Part shown: positions 1 to 11,442 of the stretch, piece after piece | How positions within the stretch are numbered: the first letter of the stretch is position 1 | How the letters are laid out: every line of letters begins with the position of its first letter | DNA from: Rhodosporidiobolus odoratus | Lineage: Eukaryota; Basidiomycota; Microbotryomycetes; Sporidiobolales; Sporidiobolaceae | Reading direction: 5' to 3' | Assembly: GCA_034387635.1 (NCBI GenBank) | Contig: JAOANU010000014.1 | Coordinates: 520,546 to 584,545 of the forward strand | Length of the DNA stretch: 64,000 nucleotides | Notes under the pieces: generated by a model | What the model saw: the letters and a program-made list of their open reading frames with translations, nothing else | Told to the model about the DNA's origin: nothing | Databases searched by the model: none | Program-made: the position numbers and the translations under genes

Positions 1-1842
1 TCCACTGCCTTCTCACAATGGCACCATACCCCCTACATGTCCTATCGAACTACCGCACGGCATCCTTACCCTTACGCCAGCGGTCGCGGTCACCTTGCAT
101 GAACGCCTCGAGATCCTCCACCGACTGTCGCTGGTTCAGAAGGATGCGGTACGAAGCGGCGAGAAAGGAGACACAGGCTTGTGTCAGTGCTGACGCCTAC
201 GATCGATGGCGGTAGGAGCGACTCGGACAACGCAGAACTGCGTGCAGCGAAGTTGGCGGACTAGGGTTGCTGGTATGGTAGCGGTCGTGTAGGCTGGCGA
301 CTCCGATCAGCAGTCACAGGCTTGCTCGAGTCCGGCAAGACAGAGACGCTCAAAATCGTGAAAGTGACTGAGCGGTTGCCCCTTTTCTGGACTGGTCACT
401 CGAGCGACATGTCTGGCTGTCGGCCGTTGAGGCGTGCTTTCCGACTCGGTTGAGGAGACGGAACGCGTTAGAAGCAGCTGCAGGAAGAAGCAGGAAAGGA
501 AAGGGAAAAGAAGCTTGCCAGCTGCAAGAAAGCGCCGAGCAGAGAGCCGCCAGATCATTGTTATCGCGCTACAAGCATAGCGCCGATGAGAGCCAGTAAG
601 TGACCGTGCGAGCCCAGTTCGCGCTCGAGAGGTGTGTTGCTGGCCAGCTTGGGAGCCAGAAGGGAAGAAACGGACGATTCTCGCGCCTAACTCGCTATAC
701 TGTTCTAGGGAATAGACTCAGCGCTGCTCGACTCAAACACACCGGTATAATCCATTTCAGCCGCCAGTACTCACCTACACCGCGCTACTGCCAACATGCC
801 GCCCGCCCAAACCTCATCAGTTCCCCCCATCCTGATCCTTCTACATATGCCGTCGATCTTTTGGTAGGGAATAGCTGTTGATACATCTGAGCTCAGAAAG
901 CTCCCGTGCAGCCCCCTACGACGCCTGGACCCCGCTTGCTCACGACAACCTGCTCGCCCTCAACCTCGTCAGCGCCCATTCCGGCGCCTCGACCTCATCC
1001 GTCACCTTACATCGATGCATGAATGCGCACACATACCTTCAGCCCTCCTCCGCCGTCCTGCCCCCCACTCTCGCCACCATAAAACGCATAGCCTTGATTT
1101 GCTCATTCTGGGCATCTCTCCAAATGCCGTTTCGCCAAGTCCGGCTTCGTCCGGCAACCTTCCGGTCAGGCCTTCAGGGCCTCTGAGCACCGCGGCGCTT
1201 TGTGCGGAGTGCAGCTACACAGAGGACGTATAACGCGGTCAGCGCGCCGAGGAGGCTCATCGTGCTGTCAGGGTGCACCAGGCGGACGAGGTGTGGGCTT
1301 TCATCTTCTAAGTTTGTCGCCTCGGCTCCGTGGCCATATTCCGCCTTGTTGGCTGGGCACTAAGGTCGGGTGGTCGAAGGCTGTCCTCCTGTCCGTAAGC
1401 CGGTACGCCGTTCTCGACAGCCAAGAACCGGGAGAAGAGGGGATCTGCGAAGGTCTATTTTTCTTTCGGGCTTCTTCGCACTATCAGCAGCCCGAACCTT
1501 CAGGCTGGCGCTAGCGTGTAACGCACATCAGTTTACTTACCCCCTCCAGCGCCGCTTCTCTCGCAACACACGCTCGTCTGTCCTCGAATTTTCAGCGACC
1601 CGCCTCCGTCGCAAAAATGCCCAGAAATCAGCTTTGCTTGGTCCGACGCAAAATGATCTAACCCCCCTGAGATTGTCCAAGCCCTCTTGGGGAGGGAGCG
1701 GGGCGCCTTGGCACGTCGAGAGGGGGACCAGAGCGGGGGGCAATCCGGCGGAGGTGGCCTATACATCGTCGTTTTCGCCTTCTTCTTCTCGTTCCCACCT
1801 ATTCTTACCGCTCTTTCCTTGCCTACACCCCCCTCAGCTACC
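1..1842. other. Upstream region without a supported gene
   Basis: No convincing multi-exon gene was found here on either strand. Short open frames exist, for example a minus-strand frame at 307-558 with a hydrophobic N-terminus and a plus-strand frame near 878-1010, but none has supporting splice structure or a recognisable domain. The last 80 bases are pyrimidine-rich and lead into the transporter start at 1843, so they probably form its promoter and 5' leader. Confidence 0.5.
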
Positions 1843-4800
1843 ATGTCCCGCCACGACGTCGACTCGACGCACCCCGTCGACCCTACAATTCAGAGGCACA
1901 TCGAAGAAGCCGCGAAGCAGAAAGCGGTCGGCACTTCTGAGAAGCGCGAACTGGCAGACGATGGCGCAAGCTACAAGCATATCGACAACAAGGCCAACAT
2001 GAACGCATTGTTGGAGAACCCGCTGCAAGGGATTTCGCACGACCGGCTCGAAGGTGTGTTTGCCGTCTCCGTTTTCTGTTCACCTCCTTTCCTACTTTGC
2101 CGCGGCAGGGGCTGACGTCTTGCTTGCTTGCGTTGCGACAGCGATGGGTCGTGCTTTTGCTCGTGAGAAAGGCCTCGACGAGTTCCAAGACGAGTTCGCC
2201 AAGGGTACGTAGTTTTCCTCGCATTGCCCCCTACTCCTGCCTCTCCTCTCTTTTCTCCATCCCGAGCTGACCCTGTTTTGCCATTCGCCCGCAGGCGCTC
2301 AAATTGCCCAGGACCCTCTTGCCTTCGAGTCCCTCACTCTGCTTACCGAGGCGGACAAGGACGTCCTTCGTCACGAGGCTACGCACAAATGGAGTCACCC
2401 GAAGCAGCTCTATGCGCTAGTCGTCTGCTGCTCTATGGCCGCCGCTGTACAGGGTCAGTCTTACTGTTCTGAGACCGTCTGGTCTCAGAACTGTGTGCTG
2501 ACGCATCCGCCAAGCAGGTATGGACGAGTCTGTCACCAACGGCGCCAACCTTTTCTGGGCACCACGTCAGTTTTCCTTATCGATTGAGTAAGGACCGACC
2601 GCTGACTGTTCCCTCGTTGCGTAGAATTCGGTCTCGACACTGGCCTCGACGCTCCGAACCACGAGAACAACGAGTGGCTTCTCGGTGCTTTCTTTTTCTT
2701 CCCCTTGCGCCTTGATGTGGACTAATCCGATCCTGTCTCCGTCCTGCTCGCTAGGCTTCATCGCCGGCTCGCCCTATCTCTGCTGGTACGCTCAGTTCAT
2801 TCCACCCTGAGGAACAGGCGCTGTGATCGGGTAAAGCTACAATCGGGTGCTGACTTTTCCTTTCTCTTTACCCTTGACTTTACTATACAGCGCCATTCTC
2901 GGTTGCTGGTTGACTTCACCGCTCAACAAGATGTTCGGTCGCCGCGGTACCATCTTCCTTACGGCTCTCATTTCGGCGCTTTCTTGCATCTGGTACACCG
3001 TTTCCCCCTTTCTTCTTCTTCCTGCAGGCACTCATATAGCTATTATTCTTGCTTAAAAGGCAGGGATGTGTCAACTCTAGGTGGCATCTATTCGCCGCGC
3101 GATTCGTGCTTGGGCTCGGTATCGGCCCTAAGGTGCGTCCCCAGGTCTTCCTCTGGTTGTCCCGCACCTTGTCCATCCCGAGCCCCCTTCCTTTGCACCA
3201 AAGTCCCGTATATATACTCGCCGCAGCGGGCTTCGCCAGCTCAGCCCAGCATGGGCTTGACTTGGGACAAACCGATACTAACTCGACTGTTTAACCTTTT
3301 CAGTCTGCCACTGTCCCCGTCTACGCTGCCGAGACTGCGCCGCCCCTCATTCGTGGTGCTCTCGTCATGCAGGTGCGGATTTTACATCTGATGTCCTCCG
3401 AAACAACTCACTGACGCACGTCTTTTTCGCTCGTCGCAGTGGCAAGTCTGGGTGCGTCTCGCTCATACTCTCGACAGTACTCTCCGTATACTGACATTCA
3501 ACTTCCTCGTCCACAACTATGCAGACTGCCGTGAGTGCCTCTTCTCCGCGCTGCCAGCCTTTTCACCAGAGATACTGACGAAGCATTGTCCATTCCTCGT
3601 TTCCTTGCCCCGCCAATCCTGCGGTCGCTCCGATACCCTATCTCGCTACGCTACCCATCGACAGTTCGGTATCATGCTCGGCACCGTGTCGTCTCTGGCA
3701 TTCTTCCGAGTGCGTCCCATTCTGTCTTCCCCTTAGCTGCATTTCCGAGACTTCTTCTGATGGTTCCCATCCTTTGCAGGTTCCCGACCCCACCAACGCC
3801 AACATCACGGGTCTGAACTGGAGGTACGTCTGCACGCGCTTGGAGCTCCCTCCACACGCTGACTCTCTGCCTCCGTAGGCTCATGCTCGGATCCGCCGCA
3901 CTTCCCGCTTTCTTCGTCATGGCTCAGGTCTACTTCTGCCCTGGTGCGTTCCGTACCTATGTACCAGACTAGAGCCGCTCTGACCCCCTCTCGGGCTTGC
4001 AGAATCTCCTCGCTGGCTCATCGTGGGTCCTGCGCTCAAGTCGTCCTCTTCCGACTGTCGATAACTGAAGCCTTCCCTCCTTACAGAGCAAGGGTCGCTA
4101 CCGCGCCGCCTATGAATCACTCTGCCGTCTCCGCCACACCCGTCTGCAAGCCGCTCGCGACCTGTTCATGATCAATGCTCTTCTCGAGGAAGAGGCCAAT
4201 ATCGCTACCGGCAAGTCTGCAATCCTCGAGATCTTCACTGTCGCTCGTAACCGTCGCGCGGCTCTTGCCTCTGGTATCGTCATGTTCATGCAGCAGTTCT
4301 GCGGTATCAACGGTGCGTTTAGTCCCTTCTCGAGGCTCGTATGTTCCGCTGGCTCTGACCTGTCTCTTCTGCTCGTTGCAGTCATTGCCTACTACTCTGC
4401 GACTATCTTCCGTCAAGCCGGCTTCGACGACATCACTGCCCTCGGCGCCACCCTCGGGTACGCTGTCCCTTCCTAGGCCTGGTTTTCGCTTGCGGGTACC
4501 AACCTTTTTGACTTTTCCTCAGATTCGGTGCCCTCAACTGGGTCATGGCCGCCCCCGCCGTCTGGACCATCGACAGTAAGCTCCGCCTCTTCTACATTTG
4601 ATGCAGCTCGAAGCTAATCTTCCTCGCCTTGCAGCCTTCGGTCGTCGCAGTCTTCTTCTCGTCACTTTCCCGCTCATGGCTCTCTTCCTTCTCATCACTG
4701 GAATGGCCTTCTACATTCCCGAGAGTTCGAACGCTCGTATTGCTGTCGTTGCGCTCGGAATCTACCTTCACTGTGCGTTACCTTCTCTTCTCTTCCTCAT

Positions 4801-5536
4801 GAGCTTTTCCTCCATGTTTTCTTCGCCCGCCTTGAGACTTTGTTCCTCGGATGGGTCATGTGTGCGAAGGGCTGCCTGACAATTTATCACTCCGTAGGCA
4901 TGGCCTACTCTCCTGGCGAGGGTCCGGTCCCGTTCACCTACTCTGCCGAAGCATTCCCTCTCTACGTCCGTGACGTCGGTATGTCGTACGCGACTGGTGT
5001 CACGGTGAGATTTCCCTCTTTCTTACGCGTCGACTTCGTCTGCCACGGCTTGCTCATATTGTTCCTTCGGTCATCTGCAGTGGTTCTTCAACTTCATCGT
5101 CGCCCTCACCTTCCCGCGTCTTCTCACCGCCTTCACGCCCCAGGGTGCCTTCGGGTGGTACGCCGCATGTGAGTCGTTCTCATGCGATCTCAGCTTTTCC
5201 GTTACTGACTGCGCCTGTTTTTGCTTGGCAGGGAACGTTATCGGTGCTATCCTGGTGCTGTTCTTCGTTCCGGAGGTGCGTCTCATCGCTCCTGCCCCGA
5301 AGACTGGATCCGTACTGACGAGCGCGTCTACTCATTCTCCCATTCTGCAGACCAAGGGTCTTTCCCTCGAGGAGCTCGACAGCGTCTTCTCCGTTCCGAC
5401 TGGCAAGCACGCCTCGTACGCCCTCACCGGTGTTGGCTACAACTTCCGCAAGCACGTCCTCCGTCAACGCGTTCCTCCTAGGGCTCCCCTCTACAGCTGG
5501 GAGGAGAACGAGCACTACCCCAACCAAAAGGCGTGA
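1843..5536 (+). CDS. MFS sugar-porter-family transporter, copy A
   Basis: Plasma-membrane transporter of the sugar porter branch of the major facilitator superfamily; the substrate cannot be read from sequence. Splicing about 20 short introns gives a protein with a cytosolic N-terminal extension of about 100 residues, then the family signatures: NKMFGRRGT after the second helix region, [29 protein letters not shown] at the central loop, QQFCGIN, the [17 protein letters not shown] segment and the closing [11 protein letters not shown]. The ATG at 1843 lies in a cca-ATG-tcc context after a pyrimidine-rich leader and starts the same N-terminus as the second copy. Exons include a 12-nt exon (3440-3451) and a 6-nt exon (3535-3540). 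It is followed 1.7 kb downstream by a close paralogue in the same orientation. Family assignment is firm; individual junctions were read by eye. Confidence 0.93.
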
Positions 5537-7243
5537 GGAGCACTTGCGATCCCTCGCCTCTCCCGGACTCGGATGCAGTGCCTTAATTTCTCTTTTGTTC
5601 CTTCGCAATGTGTAGTTATTCTACAAATGGTTTCCTTCTGTCTTCACTCCCTTCTGTCTTACGATTCTTCCCTTTTCACCCACCTTCTCAAGCCAGTCTT
5701 ACCTTCGTCTATTCTTGGTTTGGATCCTGAAACGCGGTGCCTTCTAGGACCACCTTTTTATACTTCTGCGGCGCTCGAACACGTTGACTCAGCTCGTGCG
5801 AGCCTGAGGTTTCTGGCACATCGCTGGGGAAAAGGAAGTCGGCAGCGCCAGGGAAACGACCACAACCGTAGTCCATCCGGGCCCCATGTGTGGTCCAGCC
5901 CAGAGATAAGGCTTCCGAGCGTCGCTACAGCTTCTTGGCCGGCCTTGGAAGGGCTCAGCCAGGCGTGCGGAGGAGGACATGTTTCTTGTCTCTTTTTCTT
6001 CCTCGTCTTGCTACCGTCGATCACTTCGGTGGGGCTTGAACGCTACGACTGATTACTTTCAACACCTCAGCCCTACGATACTATGCCTCGCGACACCTCT
6101 TGCTCGCTACCTCGCTCGCCTCGACTTCATATATCCTGCCCTCAACTTCGAGCGGCAGCGCAGCTGCAAGTCCCCGGTCAACAAGGCTGCGTAGTCTATC
6201 TTCGACCATACCATCGTTACTATCGCCTGCTACCCCTCAGCACTTCCTCTGATGCGCTTGATCAGCTACCTCCTCAAGTTCGCCGTGCGGATGTCTGGGT
6301 CGGCCCGGGAACAAGGCTGGGTAAGCAAGGACGACGTGATGCTACTAGCAGCAGCAGCAGTAGGGCCTATGGCATGTGCGCATTCTTTCCTTCGTTACCA
6401 CTCGCCCTCTTCGAACTTCACATTCCGGCGTGGTACCGCTGACACAGGATCGTCTCTAGGATGGTGTGGCGCGGAGCAGTGCTATGTTACAGCCTATCTG
6501 GATCCTCCCTGCGTCCTGCTCTGTTCATGCCAGACTCGCCGGCGGCTCCCGGACCGCCTTCTTCCGCTTCCTCCCCACTTCGGCACCCACCACCCAATCA
6601 CGTCCACGATTCATCCTCTCTCATCAGCGCTGTCAGGCGGGTCCCGAGCCCTCTGTCCGTCCTCGCTGTCGCCTGCACGGGTTGCACGCTGTGCGAGCGT
6701 TACATTGCACGCCCACTCGGCTCCTTTTGCCAGATCGGGTCGAGGCTGGTCCCGTGACCGATATCCGCGGCGATCACCTCCTGTGCCTCTGCTTTGTCTC
6801 CTGCGACTCCCGTTGCACACAGCCGGTACAACCCGGCACACACGGGTCATGCAGGAGCCCTCATCGCCACCGGCTCTCGGTTTAGTACAACTCCATGGGA
6901 CGCGCTATCGCTAGGCAGGCGGGGCTGCGGGTGGTCTGCAATCGTCCGGGGAAGCTTCTACAGGCCACTCAGTCGTGCAGAACCGCTTCTTTCGCCCTCG
7001 TCAGCCAGCAGAGGACGGCGGAAGTGGCTATTCAGGAGATGCTTGGCAGGGACCTGGCGATTCTTGACCGCCGGAATTAGCCTCAGGAGCACTCTGCGCG
7101 TGGAGGAGGGAGTGTTGGTTGAAGTGGGGGACATCAGAACGATCAAGGAAACGCCCTCTCTTCCTCTCTTCTCCTCACCTACCTCCCCACCTCCCCCACA
7201 TCACTCCCGTTCTTCACTTTCCTTCGCTCAAGTCCCGCCCAAG
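5537..7243. other. Spacer between the two transporter genes
   Basis: Holds the 3' flank of copy A and the promoter of copy B, whose last 100 bases are strongly pyrimidine-rich. Around 6252-6390 a short plus-strand stretch (DDVMLLAAAAVGPMACA) faintly recalls fungal rhodopsin-like membrane proteins, but no gene model can be built around it. Nothing else is supported. Confidence 0.5.
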
Positions 7244-10200
7244 ATGTCCCGCCACGACGTCGATTCGACACACCCCGTCGACCCGACCATCCACCGCCAC
7301 ATTGAGGAGGCCGCGAAGCAGAAGGCTGTTGGCACTTCCGAGAAGCGCGAGCTTGTCGATGATGCCAGCTTCAACCATATCGACAACAAGACCAACGTCA
7401 ATGCTTTGCTCGAGAACCCGCTTCAGGGTATCTCGCACGACCGGCTTGAGGGTGAGCAGCCTTTCCATTGCTCTACCTCGCGCTGCTCTGATCTATTCGG
7501 TCTCGCTGACGGCTTCACTTCTCTATGTAGCCATGGGTCGCGCTTTTGCCCGCGAAAAGGGGCTGGCAGAGTTCGAGACCGAGTTTGCCAAGGGTACGCT
7601 GTCTTTCTCGCAAACATCCTTTCTCCCCTCTTTCATCTTCTTCCCCTCCTTGGGCTTTGCTCTCGAGCTGATGCCGTGTCTCCTGTACGTAGGCGCTCAG
7701 ATCGCCCAGGACCCTCTCGCCTTCGAAGCGCTTACCCTGCTCAGTGAGGAGGACAAGGATGTCCTGCGTCACGAGGCTACCCACAAATGGAGCCACCCGA
7801 AGCAGCTTTATGCGCTCGTCATCTGCTGCTCTATGGCTGCCGCCGTTCAAGGTGCGTTCTCCTCCTCCTGATTGTCCGCCAGTCTCGGCCGTTCTCTACC
7901 CCATGCTGACGGCCGATGTTGTCTACAGGCATGGACGAGTCCGTCACCAACGGTGCAAACTTGTTCTGGCCTGCTCAATTCGGTTTGCACACCGGCGAGG
8001 GCGTTCCCAACTCCGACTCGAACGAATGGATCATTGGTGCGCTCGTACTCCTTTCATCTTTGTGCTACCGCACAAAGACGGTCTTTAGCGAATGAGCTTG
8101 AGCTAATGACTCATGCTCCCTCTTCCTCGCTTCAGGTGTCGTCAACGGGGCGCCTTACCTTTGCTGGTACGTCCGGACTTTAATCGCAGTGGACAATCGA
8201 TCCGTTTGGCTGACCTTCCTCATCACCTCCTTGCCTTCTCTCCCAACCAGCGCCATCCTCGGTTGCTGGCTCACGTCGCCTCTCAACAAAATGCTCGGTC
8301 GTCGCGGTACCATCTTCGTCACCGCTTTGATCTCGGCCCTTACCTGCATCTGGTCCGTTCCTTTCCGCCTCCGTGTATCCAACTTGAGTCTCATAGTTTC
8401 GCGCATGCCACAGGTCCGCTTGCACCAACTCTAGATGGCATTTGTTCGCGGCTCGTTTCGTGCTTGGTCTCGGTATCGGCCCTAAAGTAGGTCCCTAGGT
8501 CTCCTGTCGTTCTTCCCGCACCTCTGCACCCCGAGTACCCTTTCTTCACACCACAGCCTCGTATCTGTACTCGCTGCGCGCTAGACTCGGGAAACCCGGA
8601 TACTAACTCGACTCTTTTAACCTTTCAGTCTGCTACAGTGCCCGTCTACGCCGCCGAGACTGCGCCGCCCCTTATCCGTGGTGCCCTTGTCATGCAGGTG
8701 CGTACTCCACGCTCTCATGCTCCGCAATAGTGACTGACGCGCTCCTTGATCGTCCTTCACAGTGGCAAGTCTGGGTGCGTCTCGTTCGTTCTCTCGAACT
8801 TCTCCTTCATGCTAACTTCCTTCTCGCCATATGTCACTCCATAGACTGCTGTAAGCTTGTCCCGTTCGCACTCTCATCCGCGTGCTTCCATGTGCTGACG
8901 ATACGCTTTCATCCCTCGTTTCCTTCCTCCGCTAATACCGCGGCCGCTCTTTACCTTTTCTCGCCCCGCTTGTCAACAACAGTTCGGTATCATGCTCGGT
9001 ACCGTAGCCTCCCTCGCCTTCTTCCGAGTACGTCGTCCGTGTTTTTTGCCCTGCGCCCTCGAACCCTTTGCTGACGTCTCGCGTCCTTCACAGGTTCCCG
9101 ACCCTACCAACGCCAACATCACCGGTTTGAGCTGGAGGTAGGTCATCGAGGCTCCCTCCGCGACTTCGCGGTGCTGACCCTCTTGCTGTGCAGGCTCATG
9201 CTCGGATCCGCCGCTCTTCCCGCTTTCTTCGTCATGGCCCAGGTCTACTTGTGCCCTGGTGCGTGTCCCTTGCTCCCTGGCCTTCCTCAAAGTTGAGTTT
9301 CACTGAATCCCTCGGCCTCGCAGAATCTCCTCGTTGGCTCATCGTGCGTTCTTCACCCAACTTGCCCTGCTGCAACTTTCGCCTCCTGACGCGTTTCTTC
9401 TCTCTCCGCAGAGCAAGGGCCGCTACCGTGACGCCTACCAGTCGCTCTGCCGCCTTCGTCACACTCGCCTCCAGGCTGCTCGTGACCTCTTCATGATCAA
9501 CGCTCTTCTCGAGGAAGAGGCCAACATCGCCACCGGCAAGTCTGCAATCCTCGAGATCTTCACTGTCGCTCGTAACCGTCGCGCGGCTCTTGCCTCTGGT
9601 ATCGTCATGTTCATGCAGCAGTTCTGCGGTATCAACGGTTCGTTATGTCCCTTCTCCAGGCTCGCATGTTCCGCTTGAGCTGACTCGTCTCCTCTGTACA
9701 CGGCAGTCATCGCCTACTACTCTTCCACCATCTTCCGTCAGGCTGGATTCGACGACATCACCGCCCTCGGCGCAACCCTCGGGTACGTCCTTCTTCCACC
9801 TTGCTGCCACATTGACCGCGGATTCTGATACTCGCCATCTTGCCTTTAGTTTCGGTGCCCTCAATTGGGTCATGGCCGCTCCCGCCGTCTGGACCATCGA
9901 CAGTAAGCCCTTTTTTTCTACAGTCATTCAGCGGTGGCTAACTTGTCCGCTCGGTAGCCTTCGGTCGTCGCAACCTCCTCCTCACGACCTTCCCTCTCAT
10001 GGCGATCTTCCTTCTCATGACCGGCATGGCCTTCTACATTCCCGCGGATTCGAACGCTCGTATCGCTGTCGTTGCCCTCGGTATCTACCTTCATTGTGCG
10101 TTACCTTCTCTCCTCTTCCCCCATTACCCTTTCCTGCCATGCTTTCGTCGCATGCGTCCACCTTCCTTTTCTGCATGCGACACAAGCACAGAGAACTGAC

Positions 10201-10841
10201 CGATCATCTTGTCTCTGCGCAGGCATGGCTTACTCTCCTGGTGAGGGTCCGGTCCCGTTCACCTACTCCGCTGAGGCTTTCCCTCTTTACGTCCGTGACG
10301 TCGGCATGTCTTACGCCGTCGCCGTCACCGTGAGCTAGCCTTCCTTTGAATGTAACGTGGTCGAGCACATCTCGCTAATACTGTATCTGCTGTCCTCGCA
10401 GTGGTTCTTCAACTTCATCGTTGCTCTTACCTTCCCTCGTCTCCTTACGGCCTTCACCCCTCAAGGTGCTTTCGGATGGTACGCAGGCTGTAAGTAGACG
10501 ATACTCTCATACGTTCTCGCAATGTCGCTGACTTGCTTTTTGCTACAGGGAACGCTATTGGTACTATCCTCGTCCTCCTTTTCGTCCCCGAGGTACGCCG
10601 CACCATCCGTTGACGTCCTAGTCTGCAACTCACTGACCCCTTTGCTGCTCTACAGACCAAGGGTCTCTCCCTCGAAGAGCTCGACGCCGTCTTCTCCGTC
10701 CCTACCGGCAAGCACGCCTCGTACGCCGTTACCGGCGTCGGCCACAACTTCCGCAAGTACATCCTTCGCCAGCGGGTTGCGCCGAGGACTCCCCTCTACA
10801 GCTGGGAGGACAACGAGCACTACCCTAACCAGAAGGCTTAG
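7244..10841 (+). CDS. MFS sugar-porter-family transporter, copy B
   Basis: Tandem paralogue of the gene at 1843-5536, with the same N-terminal extension ([16 protein letters not shown]), signatures ([41 protein letters not shown]) and exon layout, including the 12-nt exon (8763-8774) and 6-nt exon (8845-8850). Introns have diverged almost completely in sequence while exons differ mainly at third codon positions, except for a 108-bp identical tract at 9532-9639. The ATG at 7244 is equivalent to that of copy A and follows a CT-rich leader; the frame ends [13 protein letters not shown] as in copy A. Both copies look intact, so this is a functional duplication. Substrate is unknown; divergence may mean different affinity or regulation, which is inference. 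Confidence 0.93.
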
Positions 10842-11442
10842 GTCGGGCGTCTTTTCCCCCTCCTCGTTGCCGCCTATGGGCCTCGTCTTGTTTTCCCCCT
10901 TTGGTCTCCTCCTCTCAAATGTACATGTTTTAGTTAAACCCCTCACGACGTGCTTCCTTCTTTCTCATCGAGTCTTCGGTTATTCTTCGTCGGTTTCCTT
11001 TCTGGAATACGAAAGCAGTGCTTCCCGCTCTATCTTGCCTCTCCTCGCTCAGCCCTTCGAGAGTACGAGCAATTGCGCTGCACCGCCGACGAGACGATTC
11101 CCCTCGCCGGGCTGTCGACTCAACCGTGTGGAGAAAGCGTACTTCGCGGTTCCTTTTCTTTTCCTCCCATCGTATCGTGAAGAAGAGCGCGAGGAGGTCC
11201 GACAAACTTCCGATGAGTACTGATTGCAAAAAGACATTCCGATGACCGAGCGAGCAGAATGGGAGATGCGCTAAAAAGATGAGAGGCATGCCTAGAAACA
11301 GAAAGGATGCGAGAAGGGGGAAGATGGAAGAGGTGGAAGAAGTGCAACAAGCTCAGAGGGATGCGATCAAGTACGGGAGGTCAAGTCCAAGGTATGCACA
11401 GAAGAAACAAGCGAAAAGGTGACGAAGGCGAGTGATGATCGC
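10842..11442. other. Convergent 3' region
   Basis: The 3' flanks of transporter copy B (plus) and of the CENP-B HTH gene (minus) meet here. No additional gene is visible. Confidence 0.5.

Noticed and set aside
307..558. A minus-strand 83-codon frame with an ATG and a hydrophobic N-terminus, resembling a small secreted protein.
   Set aside because: The hydrophobic stretch is short, no homologue is recognised and there is no transcript-like context; too weak to list as a gene.
878..1010. A plus-strand stretch (RAAPYDAWTPLAHDNLLALN) that reads like protein.
   Set aside because: No start, splice partner or recognisable family could be attached; it may be a scrap or chance.
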